A stretch of DNA of 64,000 bases from Moraxella nonliquefaciens (lineage in GTDB: Bacteria > Pseudomonadota > Gammaproteobacteria > Pseudomonadales > Moraxellaceae), in the NCBI RefSeq assembly GCF_001679005.1, contig NZ_LXTW01000032.1, positions 496,001-560,000 on the forward strand. Direction: 5' to 3'. Below are positions 52,460-61,544 of the stretch, piece after piece; within the stretch, counting starts at the first letter, position 1, and each line of letters starts with the position of its first letter. The translations under genes and the position numbers were made by a program. Below the pieces are notes generated by a model, which did no database searches, was not told the origin of the DNA, and worked only from the letters and a program-made list of their open reading frames with translations.

Positions 52460-53230
52460 ATGCAATTTAAATTTTTGGACAATATCACAGGATTTGGTAA
52501 AAAAGATTGGTCAAAACAATGGATAATTGCTTGGTTTATCGTTGGGATGATTGCCCTATTTGTTGGCTTTTGGCAAACCACAGAACGCACAGGGTTTGAC
52601 TGGTTTTATCTTATTGTCTCATATGTTGGACTTTTATGTGTGGTCGGCTTATCCTTTCGTAAGAATGTCATGGGCAACGGCTTTGGCATGCTTGCCACCA
52701 TCGGCGAGGTCGTCGTACAAGGCAGTCATGGCGCGATTGGACTCATGCTTGCTCCACTCTTTAACTTTTTTACGCATGTTTGGGGGGTGATTTATTGGAA
52801 AAAGAACACCGACATTGACGGCGATATGCTTGTGCAATCAGCAAATAAATATGTATGGATGATTACCATCTTATTTATTGGTATTGGCATTTATTTATTT
52901 CCCATCATCAATGATTGGCTGACCACTCATGATTATGCCATTTATCAAGACGATGGCTCTACTTTTATGGGCATTAGCTTTTATACCATTAATATTTTGG
53001 CATTTATTTTATCTGTAAGTGCTCAGGCAACTATGATAATGCGATATTCATTTAATTGGTATTTATGGATTATTGTAAATATGGTTTGGCTTGTTGTTAA
53101 TATCATGACCGCCAATTATATTTTTGCCATTCAGACAATGGTTTATCAAATCAATGCCGTCGTTGGATTGTATGGTTGGTATCGTAGTGAACAAATACAT
53201 AAAAACAAATTAGGATATGCCCATTATTGA
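52460..53230 (+). CDS. pnuC: nicotinamide riboside transporter PnuC
   Basis: A 256-residue inner-membrane protein with about seven membrane segments. It has the PnuC features WIIAWFIVGMIALFVGFW at the N-terminus, a GNGFGMLATIGEVVVQGSHGA loop, and FAIQTMVYQINAVVGLYGWYRS near the C-terminus. It imports nicotinamide riboside for NAD synthesis; salvage enzymes such as NadR are not in this window. AGGAC precedes the ATG. The Mpo1-like gene follows after 25 bases on the same strand, so the two may be co-transcribed. I see no riboswitch-like structure upstream. Confidence 0.93.
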   Translation: MQFKFLDNITGFGKKDWSKQWIIAWFIVGMIALFVGFWQTTERTGFDWFYLIVSYVGLLCVVGLSFRKNVMGNGFGMLATIGEVVVQGSHGAIGLMLAPLFNFFTHVWGVIYWKKNTDIDGDMLVQSANKYVWMITILFIGIGIYLFPIINDWLTTHDYAIYQDDGSTFMGISFYTINILAFILSVSAQATMIMRYSFNWYLWIIVNMVWLVVNIMTANYIFAIQTMVYQINAVVGLYGWYRSEQIHKNKLGYAHY

Positions 53231-53255
53231 TACATTCTTATAATAAGGATATTTT

Positions 53256-53711
53256 ATGAACCCCTTTAAATCCCAAAAACCTTTATCAATTTGGCTGTCT
53301 GAATATGCCATCAGCCATCAAAACACCACCAATAAACGCATTCATTATATTTGTGTGCCAATCATCTTTTTGACCATTGTTGGTCTGCTTTATCATATTT
53401 CAGGTTATCTGTTGGCAGTTATTACCATAGGTGTGCTGTGGTTTTATATACGCTTGTCTTTATTGTCCTTTATTGCCATGCTTGGCTTTTATGCGATGTG
53501 TCTTGGCATTGTCATGTTTGCCCCTGTTGGCATTTGGTTTTGGATTTGGGTATTTATTTTGGCGTGGATTGGACAATTTATTGGGCATAAAATAGAAAGA
53601 GCAAAACCGTCTTTTTTTAAGGATTTGCAATTTTTGCTGATTGGGCCTTTGTGGGTAGCGTTTTCACTGCTTGGCAAAATACCTGTCAATAATCAACAAA
53701 CTCACGCTTGA
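53256..53711 (+). CDS. Mpo1-like (DUF962) membrane protein
   Basis: A 151-residue protein with about four membrane segments. It carries the DUF962/Mpo1 pattern: SHQNTTNKRIHYICVP at the start, WIGQFIGHKIERAKPSFFKDLQ and LLIGPLWVAFSLL at the end, with the conserved His residues expected to bind iron. Yeast Mpo1 is a dioxygenase in alpha-oxidation of 2-hydroxy fatty acids; a similar role here is inference from the family. AAGGA lies before the ATG. Confidence 0.88.
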   Translation: MNPFKSQKPLSIWLSEYAISHQNTTNKRIHYICVPIIFLTIVGLLYHISGYLLAVITIGVLWFYIRLSLLSFIAMLGFYAMCLGIVMFAPVGIWFWIWVFILAWIGQFIGHKIERAKPSFFKDLQFLLIGPLWVAFSLLGKIPVNNQQTHA

Positions 53712-53857
53712 CCGCCCCAAATTTCATCGTGGCTTTTTGTGGCTTTTTGATGATAAAATCATTATAATGCCATGATAATCTATTTACTTTATTGGCGGTG
53801 ATGGATTTCATCATTTTCTACATTTCATCTAACCACATATGACGCTAAGGAATCATC

Positions 53858-55525
53858 ATGACTCAACTGACCGACGCCCAAATTGCCAGTAACGCCCTAA
53901 AAACCATCGCTCCCATCAGTGATGTCGCCCAAAAACTCGGTCTGTCTGATGATGACATTGAACACTATGGCAAATATAAAGCCAAAATCCGCCATACACC
54001 AACCACAGGCCATAAAGGCAAGCTAATCTTAGTAACCGCCATCAATCCCACACCCGCCGGTGAAGGCAAAACCACGCTTGCCATCGGTTTGGCTGATGCT
54101 CTAAGTGCACTTGATAAACGTGCTGTACTTGCCCTACGTGAACCATCACTTGGCCCTGTATTTGGCATCAAAGGTGGCGCAACAGGAGGTGGTCAAGCAC
54201 AAGTTATCCCCATGGAGGATATCAACTTACATTTTACAGGGGATTTTCACGCCATCACCAGTGCCAATAACTTACTGTCTGCCTTGATTGATAACCACAT
54301 TCACCATGGCAACGAACTGGGCATCAACCCCAAAAAAGTGCTGTGGCGGCGTGTCCTAGATATGAATGACCGCTTTCTTCGCCACATCATGGGTGGCATG
54401 GGCAAGTCTGGCAATGGCGTGATTCGCCCTGATGGTTTTGATATTACCGTGGCATCTGAGATTATGGCAGTGTTTTGTCTGGCACAGGATTTAGATGACC
54501 TAAACGAGCGACTGGGTAACATGATGGTCGCTTACCGCTTTGATAACACGCCTGTATTTGCCAAAGATTTAAAAGCCCAAGGAGCAATGAGTGCCCTGCT
54601 TAAAACCGCTTTTGCCCCCAATTTGGTTCAGACCATGGCAGGTACGCCCACACTCATTCATGGTGGGCCTTTTGCTAACATCGCTCATGGATGTAATTCG
54701 GTTGTTGCAACAAAGCTTGGACTGGCACTTGGCGATTATGTGGTTACCGAAGCAGGCTTTGGGGCGGATTTGGGAGCGGAGAAATTTTGCAACATTAAAT
54801 GCCGATTGGCAGAGCTTCGCCCCGATGCGGTTGTGGTCGTGGCAACTGTACGTGCTTTAAAATACAATGGTGGGGTCAGCAAAGATGACTTGACTGATGA
54901 AAATCTTAACGCACTGTCTCAGGGATTGCCAAATCTACTAAAACATGTGGACAACATGAAATCCAAATTTGGTCTGCCTGTTGTGGTCGCTATCAACCGC
55001 TTTGCCAGTGATAGCGATGCTGAACTTGCTCTAATAGAACAAGCCTGCCATGATGAACATGTGGCGGTGTCGCTGTGCGATGTCTGGGCAAAAGGTGGAC
55101 AAGGCGGTCTTGACTTAGCCCAAAAAGTCATCGACGCCACGCACACCCCAAATCACTTTACCCTAACCTATGATGATAATACCAATGTCAAAGACAAAAT
55201 CAGTGCCATCGCCACAACCATCTATGGGGCAAAAGACGTATCATTTAGTGCCAAAGCCTTATCCGATATTGAGATTATTGATAAGCTGGGTTTGTCGCAC
55301 TTGCCCATCTGTATGGCAAAAACCCAATATTCACTCTCTGATAACCCCAAAGCCTTAGGCAGACCCACAGATTTCACCATCAACGTGCGTGAAATGACCA
55401 TCTTACATGGGGCAGGTTTTTTGGTTGCACTGTGTGGAGATATCATGAAAATGCCAGGACTGCCCAAAGCTCCTGCCGCCATAAATATTGATGTGATTGA
55501 TGGGGAGATTGTGGGGCTGTTTTAA
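53858..55525 (+). CDS. fhs: formate-tetrahydrofolate ligase
   Basis: It makes 10-formyltetrahydrofolate from formate, ATP and tetrahydrofolate in one-carbon metabolism. The 555 residues match the family. Markers: the P-loop TPAGEGKTTLAIGLADAL, REPSLGPVFGIKGGATGGG, GDFHAITSANNLLSALIDNH, EAGFGADLGAEKF and the C-terminal AGFLVALCGDIMKMPGLPK. AAGGA lies before the ATG. No other folate genes adjoin; nth converges just after it. Confidence 0.97.
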   Translation: MTQLTDAQIASNALKTIAPISDVAQKLGLSDDDIEHYGKYKAKIRHTPTTGHKGKLILVTAINPTPAGEGKTTLAIGLADALSALDKRAVLALREPSLGPVFGIKGGATGGGQAQVIPMEDINLHFTGDFHAITSANNLLSALIDNHIHHGNELGINPKKVLWRRVLDMNDRFLRHIMGGMGKSGNGVIRPDGFDITVASEIMAVFCLAQDLDDLNERLGNMMVAYRFDNTPVFAKDLKAQGAMSALLKTAFAPNLVQTMAGTPTLIHGGPFANIAHGCNSVVATKLGLALGDYVVTEAGFGADLGAEKFCNIKCRLAELRPDAVVVVATVRALKYNGGVSKDDLTDENLNALSQGLPNLLKHVDNMKSKFGLPVVVAINRFASDSDAELALIEQACHDEHVAVSLCDVWAKGGQGGLDLAQKVIDATHTPNHFTLTYDDNTNVKDKISAIATTIYGAKDVSFSAKALSDIEIIDKLGLSHLPICMAKTQYSLSDNPKALGRPTDFTINVREMTILHGAGFLVALCGDIMKMPGLPKAPAAINIDVIDGEIVGLF

Positions 55526-55536
55526 TCATACTTCAT

Positions 55537-56301
55537 TCATGCCATATCCGCCCATTCATCTTTATCTTTGAACATACACTCATCAAACACCACGCACGAA
55601 CCACATTTTGGTGAGCGGGCCATGCAGGTATAACGCCCATGCAAAATCAAATAATGATGGGCATCCACAAGATACGCACGAGGAACTCGTGCCATTAGGG
55701 CTTTTTCTACTGCCAATACTGTTTTGCCTGTGGCAAGCCCTGTGCGATTGCCCACCCTAAAAATATGCGTATCCACTGCCATCACAGGCTTGCCAAAGGC
55801 AGTGTTTAACACGACATTGGCGGTCTTTCGCCCTACGCCCGCCAATGCTTCTAGCTCATCTTGGGTACATGGTACTTGTCCGCCGTGCTTATCTAGCAGA
55901 GCTTGGCAGGTTTTTATGATGTTGGTCGCTTTTGAGTTATACAATCCAATTGAGTTGATATAAGTCTTTAAACGGTCTTCACCCAAATCCAAAATCGCCT
56001 GCGGCGTACTAGCCACAGAAAACAGGCGAGATGTGGCGATATTCACGCTTTTGTCAGTGGCTTGGGCGGAGAGCATGACAGCGATAAGTAGCTCAAAATC
56101 AGATGAGTAGTTAAGTTCAGTGGCAGGCTCTTTGATGTGCTCAGAGAGTTTGGCAAAAAACCGCTCACGCTTATCGGCGTTCATTGGACGAGATGCTGGT
56201 GTATTGGCAGTTTTGACAGTAGCAAGCTTAGGCTTTTTGTTTTTTGTGTTTGTGGTGTTTGTGGTGTTTGTGGTTTGGGAGGTTTTAACTTTGGCAATCA
56301 T
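55537..56301 (-). CDS. nth: endonuclease III
   Basis: A DNA glycosylase/AP lyase that removes oxidised pyrimidines in base excision repair. The helix-hairpin-helix LAGVGRKTANVVLN carries the catalytic Lys, and VDTHIFRVGNRTGL the catalytic Asp. The C-terminal C-x6-C-x2-C-x5-C (CMARSPKCGSCVVFDEC) holds the 4Fe-4S cluster. The first 39 residues are a low-complexity Thr/Asn/Lys extension, partly made by three 9-base tandem repeats (56246-56272). The ATG at 56184 (MNADKRERFF) aligns with E. coli Nth and may be the real start. Confidence 0.94.
   Translation of the reverse strand: MIAKVKTSQTTNTTNTTNTKNKKPKLATVKTANTPASRPMNADKRERFFAKLSEHIKEPATELNYSSDFELLIAVMLSAQATDKSVNIATSRLFSVASTPQAILDLGEDRLKTYINSIGLYNSKATNIIKTCQALLDKHGGQVPCTQDELEALAGVGRKTANVVLNTAFGKPVMAVDTHIFRVGNRTGLATGKTVLAVEKALMARVPRAYLVDAHHYLILHGRYTCMARSPKCGSCVVFDECMFKDKDEWADMA
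56246..56272 (-). repeat. three 9-base tandem repeats at the 5' end of nth
   Basis: GTGTTTGTG occurs three times head to tail on the plus strand. It encodes Thr-Asn-Thr units in frame, so copy-number change would alter length without breaking the frame. Confidence 0.85.
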
Positions 56302-56397
56302 AGCAAAGGGCTGGACAAAATCAATGTTGACGATTATTATATCACAACCAAACCATTGTTTATTTTAAAATCTTAATGCCATTTTTATACTCCTCTG

Positions 56398-56988
56398 ATG
56401 ATTTATCTATATCACATGCCTTTATCAAAAATCACCTCAGATGATTTAAGACCGATTGACAAAAAAACAGTCATCTCCCATCATCGTCATGTTCATTTAA
56501 GTCAATTTTGCCAAAGTAATGACTTACCCACACCCATTTATGGCAAATCAAACACTGGCAAACCTTTTATAAAAAATATCCCAGACCTACATTTTAATCA
56601 ATCCCATTGCCAAACTGATTATGCACTCATATACAGCTTATCTACCAATAACATCGGTGTGGATATTGAAAACATGAACCGCCATTTAAATAAAAATGCC
56701 CTTGCCAGACGTTATTTTCATGATGATGAATACCATCTTTGGCAAGGTAGTCAAAATGATACATTATGGTTTAGCTATTGGACAATAAAAGAGGCGGTAT
56801 TAAAAGCACATGGCATGGGTATTGGTATGTCATTACGTGAATTAAAGGCGGTATTTATGACAGATGATGGTGGATATGTGTGTCATGATAAGATTGGTCA
56901 ATTTTACTTTAAAAATATATGGATTGATGAATGTGTAATAACGGTAGCATATCCTTTTATTTATGGAGAAGTGAAGATTATTAGATGA
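56398..56988 (+). CDS. 4'-phosphopantetheinyl transferase superfamily protein
   Basis: It transfers phosphopantetheine from CoA to a carrier protein Ser. The 196 residues show the Sfp/AcpT type motifs: HFNQSHCQTDYALI (substrate-side His/Ser), NIGVDIENMNR (Mg-binding Asp and Glu), and WTIKEAVLKAHGMGI (the W-x2-KEA-x3-K signature). AcpS-type synthases are shorter. The partner carrier is unknown; no polyketide, peptide-synthetase or siderophore genes adjoin. Divergent from nth. Confidence 0.88.
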   Translation: MIYLYHMPLSKITSDDLRPIDKKTVISHHRHVHLSQFCQSNDLPTPIYGKSNTGKPFIKNIPDLHFNQSHCQTDYALIYSLSTNNIGVDIENMNRHLNKNALARRYFHDDEYHLWQGSQNDTLWFSYWTIKEAVLKAHGMGIGMSLRELKAVFMTDDGGYVCHDKIGQFYFKNIWIDECVITVAYPFIYGEVKIIR

Positions 56989-57049
56989 TGGTTTTATCAT
57001 TTAATACAAATAATACAAAATAATATTTGCCCAAATTAGCATTTACTTT

Positions 57050-57079
57050 AATACAGGGCAAATGAATACAGGGCAAATG
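57050..57079. repeat. two 15-base tandem repeats between the PPTase and Lon-like genes
   Basis: AATACAGGGCAAATG occurs twice. ATTTGCCC at 57024-57031 can pair with either GGGCAAAT, so a stem between convergent genes is possible; there is no T-run. Confidence 0.7.
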
Positions 57080-57108
57080 ATTTAATATGGGGAAAATTAT
57101 TTTTGGCT

Positions 57109-59487
57109 TTATTTTTTAGATTCGTCATCATCGCTTTGCCAAGCCATAAGCCGTCTGACAATTTTGCCAAATAATGTGTGCTTTTTATAATTACCTTTTT
57201 TATTTTTGTCATGAATGGGCATATTGGTCAAGATGAACAATGCTTCATAAATACTACTTACCGCATAAACATGAAACTTACCACACTCTACCGCCTTAAC
57301 GATATTATCAGGGAGCATGAGTTGTCTAAGATTTGTCATTGGTATAATCACGCCCTGTTCGCCTGTGAGTCCACGCTCAAAACAGACATCAAAAAAACCA
57401 ATGATTTTTTCATTGACACCACCAATTGCCTGAGCGTCGCCAAGCTGATTCATAGAACCTGTGATTGCCAGTGATTGATTGATGGGCACATCAGCAAGAG
57501 CGGACAACAGTACAGCACATTCGGCAAGGGTAGCACTGTCGCCATCAATATGGGCATAACTTTGCTCAAAGGCAAGGCTTGCTGAGAAGTTTAGCTCAGC
57601 AAATTGACTAAATAATGACCGTAAAAAACTCGTCATAATCAGCATGCCCTTAGCATGCAAACTGCCCCCAAGCTCCACGTCTCGCTCAATATCAAGAATC
57701 TCGCCTGTGCCAAATTTTGGGGCGATGAGTGCGCTAAGGCGTGCAGGCAAACCAAATTCACTATCAGCATAAGCAATCACAGTCAGAGCGTTAATCTGCC
57801 CTACTGCGTATCCTGTGGTATTGATAAGTTGTTGTCCGTTTTGAATCTCTTGCCAATATAATTCTTTTAAATAGCCTTTTCTCTCTTTGATGTCATCTAA
57901 GGCATTTTTGACGTGAATTTTATTCACCATTTTGGTATGATTTTTATCTTTATTCTTATCTTTGTTAGAATGATTTAAATGAAACTGTCGTGCTGATTCT
58001 ACCACAAGTTGTAATAATCTATCGCTGTGTAAACCCAATTTATCTTTATCATCGGTATGTATGGATGATTCATCCAATATCGCCCCAAAAGCAGTATTAT
58101 CAAATATGGGTAATTCATGTTTTTTTATCATATCCGCTATTTTGCCAATGATAAATAATTCGCTGTCATGATTGCGTGGTAAGGTATCATTAAAATCAGC
58201 TCGGATTTTAAATAGGTTATTAAATTCAGGTTCAAATTCTAATAATTCATAATATAAATCAGCTTCGCCCAATAATATCACTTTTACCGATAATGGCGTG
58301 CTGTCAGGCGATAAAGATACTGAGCCTGTTAGGGTTAGCATTTGTTCTAGGCTTGATATGCTAAGTGATTTTGATTGCAAGGCTCGCTTTAATCCTTGCC
58401 AAGCATAAGGATGTTCTAATAGCGATGATGCTTTTAATAACAAATATCCACCATTTGCCTTATGTAATGCCCCTGCTCGTATCATACTGGCGTCTGTCAA
58501 AATCGTGCCAAGCTGAGTAATATGTTCAACATGCCCAAGCAAATTGGGATGAGTGGGCATGTCCTCAAAGACAATGGGTGCACCACCATTTGGCACATGA
58601 CTTACCATCACATTGACATAATAGCGATTAGGAACATTTGCTGTTTTTATCATAAAGTCCTCATCATGCTCTACGATAAATAGGATATTGTCTATGATGT
58701 CTTTTTGATAATCATCTAAGTATTGGCTGATTTTTTTATCATGTTTATTGTCATATTTTTTTAAAATAGGAGTTATTAATGGCGTGATAATTTTGATTAA
58801 TAGTGTTTCATGAAGTTCATCTATTTTTTTATTAACCTCATCATCCATATTATCCAGTTCTATGTTAATTTTGGTAAGTTCTTTTTGTAATTTATCAAGT
58901 GCGGTATTATTAATAGGCTTTTTGTCATCAATAGGAACAAATACTGCTTTTTGGTCGGTAGAATGCAATAGAGTTAAATTATGGCTTTTGGCGGTGGCGT
59001 TTATTTCATTGAGTAGATTTTTTTCTAGTTTTTGGGCAGATTGTTTAATTGCATTGATGCTGTTTTGATGACTGACACTATTAAATTTGGCGATGATTTT
59101 TTTATAAATCTCATGCCAAAGCTTATGCATGTCTTTGGCAAAAATCACCCCTTGACCACTTGGCAAGGTCAGTGCGATGGGGTAGCGTGGCATGCTAAAA
59201 TTATGCACATACACCAAATCAGGTGGTGTCGGTTCGTGTTTGGCACGTTCGCTAAGTAAGCGTGTGATGAGTGTGCGTTTGCCCAGTCCGTTTTCGCCCA
59301 CAGCAAAGACATGATAACCATCCGCCTTAATGTCAAGGGCACTGTGTATGGCATTAACGGCTCGGTTTTGCCCAAAATGATATGACATGGCTTGGGCGTG
59401 CGTGCTGTCAGATGGTAAGGCATCGGTGTCGGTGTAGCGTTTTAGGTCGGTATGGGGCAAGCGATGGGGGGTAAATTGGTCAGTCAT
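57109..59487 (-). CDS. Lon-like AAA protease (LonB/YcbZ-type)
   Basis: A 792-residue protein with an ATPase part and a C-terminal Lon (S16) protease domain. Walker A is GENGLGKRTLI, in a degenerate form; the sensor and arginine-finger region is of the LonB-like type, with PNRYYVNVMVSHVPNGGAPIVFED. The protease dyad is visible: Ser in HIDGDSATLAECAVLL and Lys in IGGVNEKIIGFFDVC. The ATG at 59487 opens the frame. Such proteins are found in many gammaproteobacteria; substrates are mostly unknown. It is divergent from rsmG. Confidence 0.9.
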   Translation of the reverse strand: MTDQFTPHRLPHTDLKRYTDTDALPSDSTHAQAMSYHFGQNRAVNAIHSALDIKADGYHVFAVGENGLGKRTLITRLLSERAKHEPTPPDLVYVHNFSMPRYPIALTLPSGQGVIFAKDMHKLWHEIYKKIIAKFNSVSHQNSINAIKQSAQKLEKNLLNEINATAKSHNLTLLHSTDQKAVFVPIDDKKPINNTALDKLQKELTKINIELDNMDDEVNKKIDELHETLLIKIITPLITPILKKYDNKHDKKISQYLDDYQKDIIDNILFIVEHDEDFMIKTANVPNRYYVNVMVSHVPNGGAPIVFEDMPTHPNLLGHVEHITQLGTILTDASMIRAGALHKANGGYLLLKASSLLEHPYAWQGLKRALQSKSLSISSLEQMLTLTGSVSLSPDSTPLSVKVILLGEADLYYELLEFEPEFNNLFKIRADFNDTLPRNHDSELFIIGKIADMIKKHELPIFDNTAFGAILDESSIHTDDKDKLGLHSDRLLQLVVESARQFHLNHSNKDKNKDKNHTKMVNKIHVKNALDDIKERKGYLKELYWQEIQNGQQLINTTGYAVGQINALTVIAYADSEFGLPARLSALIAPKFGTGEILDIERDVELGGSLHAKGMLIMTSFLRSLFSQFAELNFSASLAFEQSYAHIDGDSATLAECAVLLSALADVPINQSLAITGSMNQLGDAQAIGGVNEKIIGFFDVCFERGLTGEQGVIIPMTNLRQLMLPDNIVKAVECGKFHVYAVSSIYEALFILTNMPIHDKNKKGNYKKHTLFGKIVRRLMAWQSDDDESKK

Positions 59488-59626
59488 TGTTTCTATTATA
59501 AAATACCAAAAAAGGGATATTTTAACAGATTAAAACGTGATAAAATAGCCAATTTAAAATTAACTTATCTTTAATTATTTCACCTTAATTATTTCAACCA
59601 TTACCTAAAACTGCTACTTTATAACA

Positions 59627-60286
59627 ATGACTTATCATAAGATATCCACCCATGCCGATGATTTTGCTCGTGATTTGGCACATTTTTCCGATAAACTCAA
59701 TTTAACATTCAGTCAAGTACAAATCAAACAACTGCTTGATTATTTGGATAATTTACTGCTTTGGACAAAGGCATACAATTTGACCGCCATCACCGCTCCA
59801 CAAGAGGCTTTTACCAAACATATCTTGGACTGTTTGGCGGTGGTGGCAGATTTGCCTTTTTCTGACAAAATGGGCATGAATGTGCTTGATATTGGTACAG
59901 GAGCAGGTTTGCCATCTGTCATCATCGCCATCATGCGTCCCGATTGGCACGTTACCGCCTTAGATAGCAATGGCAAAAAGGTGCGATTTATCCGCCAAAT
60001 GGTGGGCGAGTTGGGGCTTGCCAACGTCAATCCTGTGGCAAGTCGCATTGAAGAGTTTGATGGGCAATTTGATATCATCACCTCTCGGGCATTTGCAAGT
60101 CTTGATGATTTTGTGGGTGTTGCCAAACCGCATTTAAAGACAGATGGTGTGCTATACGCCATGAAAGGCAAAGCTCCAACAAGCGAGGATGTGGTAAATT
60201 TGGCAGATTGGCAAATTGAAGTCAAATCCATTGAGGTGCCACAAATGAGCGACGAGCGGTGTGTGGTGTATTTGATAGCCAAATAA
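59627..60286 (+). CDS. rsmG: 16S rRNA (guanine-527-N7)-methyltransferase
   Basis: It methylates G527 of 16S rRNA. The 219 residues include the N-terminal LLDYLDNLLLWTKAYNLTAI typical of RsmG (GidB), a SAM-binding VLDIGTGAGLPSVIIAI, and the mid-domain SRAFASLDDFV. In related genera rsmG lies directly before parA-parB; here parA follows after 30 bases. Confidence 0.96.
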   Translation: MTYHKISTHADDFARDLAHFSDKLNLTFSQVQIKQLLDYLDNLLLWTKAYNLTAITAPQEAFTKHILDCLAVVADLPFSDKMGMNVLDIGTGAGLPSVIIAIMRPDWHVTALDSNGKKVRFIRQMVGELGLANVNPVASRIEEFDGQFDIITSRAFASLDDFVGVAKPHLKTDGVLYAMKGKAPTSEDVVNLADWQIEVKSIEVPQMSDERCVVYLIAK

Positions 60287-60316
60287 TAGTTAATATATTG
60301 ATTTAAAAGGTATTTT

Positions 60317-61075
60317 ATGGAAATTATCGCAATCGCCAACCAAAAAGGCGGTGTCGCCAAAACCACAACGGCGGTTAATCTTGCTTGTGCTTTGACACTT
60401 ATCGGCAAAAAGCGTGTGCTACTCATTGACCTTGATGCACAAGGCAACGCCACAACCAGTCTGGGGCTTGACAAAAATGAGCTCGATTATACGGTGGCGG
60501 ACGTGTTGCTTGACGATGTGCCACTGGTCAAAACCATTGTGGCAAGTCAGCACCTTGATGTGGTGGGGGCAAACCGTGATTTGGCAGGGATTGACGTGTC
60601 GCTTGCGGACGTAGCGAACGCTCCGCTTTTATTAAAAAATGCCCTAAAAAACGCCAAGCCAGACTATGACTATGTCATCATGGACTGTGCTCCAAGCCTT
60701 AGCATGCTGACCGTGAACGCCCTTGTCGCCACAGACGGCGTGATTATCCCCATGCAGTGCGAGTATTTTGCCCTAGAAGGTATTGCTGACTTGATAGACA
60801 CCATTGAAAAGCTCACTCAAATCAACCCCAAACTGCACATTCGTGGTGTGGTACGAACAATGTATGATAGGCGAAGTACGCTTGCCCAAGACGTGTCGGC
60901 AGAGCTTGAAAATTATTTTGGCGAAAAATTGTACAAAACTGTCATCCCAAGAAGTATTCGCTTGGCTGAGGCACCAAGTTTTGGCAAATCCATTTTTGAA
61001 TATGAAAAATCATCCAAGGGGGCAATCGCTTATCATCAGCTCATGAATGAAGTGTTGGGGCAGTCACATTCTTAG
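60317..61075 (+). CDS. parA: chromosome partitioning ATPase ParA/Soj
   Basis: A Walker-type ATPase that works with ParB and parS to segregate chromosomes. The 252 residues contain the deviant Walker A QKGGVAKTTTAVNL, with Ala where most have Gly, ALLIDLDAQGNATTSLG (Walker A prime), DYVIMDCAPSLSML (Walker B), and the terminal RLAEAPSFGKSI. AAGG precedes the ATG. In most relatives parB follows; here a threonine/serine exporter gene converges after seven bases and no ParB is visible. It follows rsmG on the same strand. Confidence 0.94.
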   Translation: MEIIAIANQKGGVAKTTTAVNLACALTLIGKKRVLLIDLDAQGNATTSLGLDKNELDYTVADVLLDDVPLVKTIVASQHLDVVGANRDLAGIDVSLADVANAPLLLKNALKNAKPDYDYVIMDCAPSLSMLTVNALVATDGVIIPMQCEYFALEGIADLIDTIEKLTQINPKLHIRGVVRTMYDRRSTLAQDVSAELENYFGEKLYKTVIPRSIRLAEAPSFGKSIFEYEKSSKGAIAYHQLMNEVLGQSHS

Positions 61076-61082
61076 CCACACC

Positions 61083-61544
61083 CTACACAATGGGTTTTTT
61101 ACGATAAAACAAAATCCCTGGAATGGACAGTCCGAGTACCAATGCTGAGATGACAAAAAGTGCCTCAAAAAAGTACGTCATCATCATCACAAACAGTTCC
61201 ATGCCAAACCCAAAATACCCTATTTGCACCATGGTTACCATCGCTTTATAAGCCACAATGCCTGGCATAAGAAAAATCACACTTGGCACGATGAGTGCTT
61301 TTGGTGGTAATCCATGTCGCTGGGCAAAATACACCCCCAAAAAACTTGGCAGCATCGCCCCAAAAAATGTCGCCACCGCCAAATGACTGCCCAGTGCCAA
61401 CAACCCCATTTTAGTAACATAGCCCAGCACTGTCATCATAAGGCACAGTCCAACATAAGATTTGGGCAATGTAAGCATCAAACACCATCCTAGTGTAATC
61501 ATACACGATAGCCCCACATTCATCAGCAGTGTTAATACATTCAT
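61083..61544 (-). CDS. threonine/serine exporter, ThrE C-terminal half
   Basis: A 153-residue protein with about four hydrophobic segments. MNVLTLLMNVGLSCMITLGWCLM begins it; PPKALIVPSVIFLMPG is the recognisable ThrE_2 (DUF3815) block. The start is the ATG at 61544, which shares its A with the stop of the upstream gene (TGATG), so translation is coupled. A longer frame opens at 61634 within that gene. Together they form a two-gene split ThrE exporter, moving threonine and serine out of the cell. Confidence 0.88.
   Translation of the reverse strand: MNVLTLLMNVGLSCMITLGWCLMLTLPKSYVGLCLMMTVLGYVTKMGLLALGSHLAVATFFGAMLPSFLGVYFAQRHGLPPKALIVPSVIFLMPGIVAYKAMVTMVQIGYFGFGMELFVMMMTYFFEALFVISALVLGLSIPGILFYRKKPIV

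Noticed and set aside
57150..57159. GCCGTCTGAC in the Lon-like gene, close to the 10-base Neisseria uptake core
   Set aside because: One mismatch to a 10-mer is expected several times in 64 kb by chance; it has no second copy nearby.
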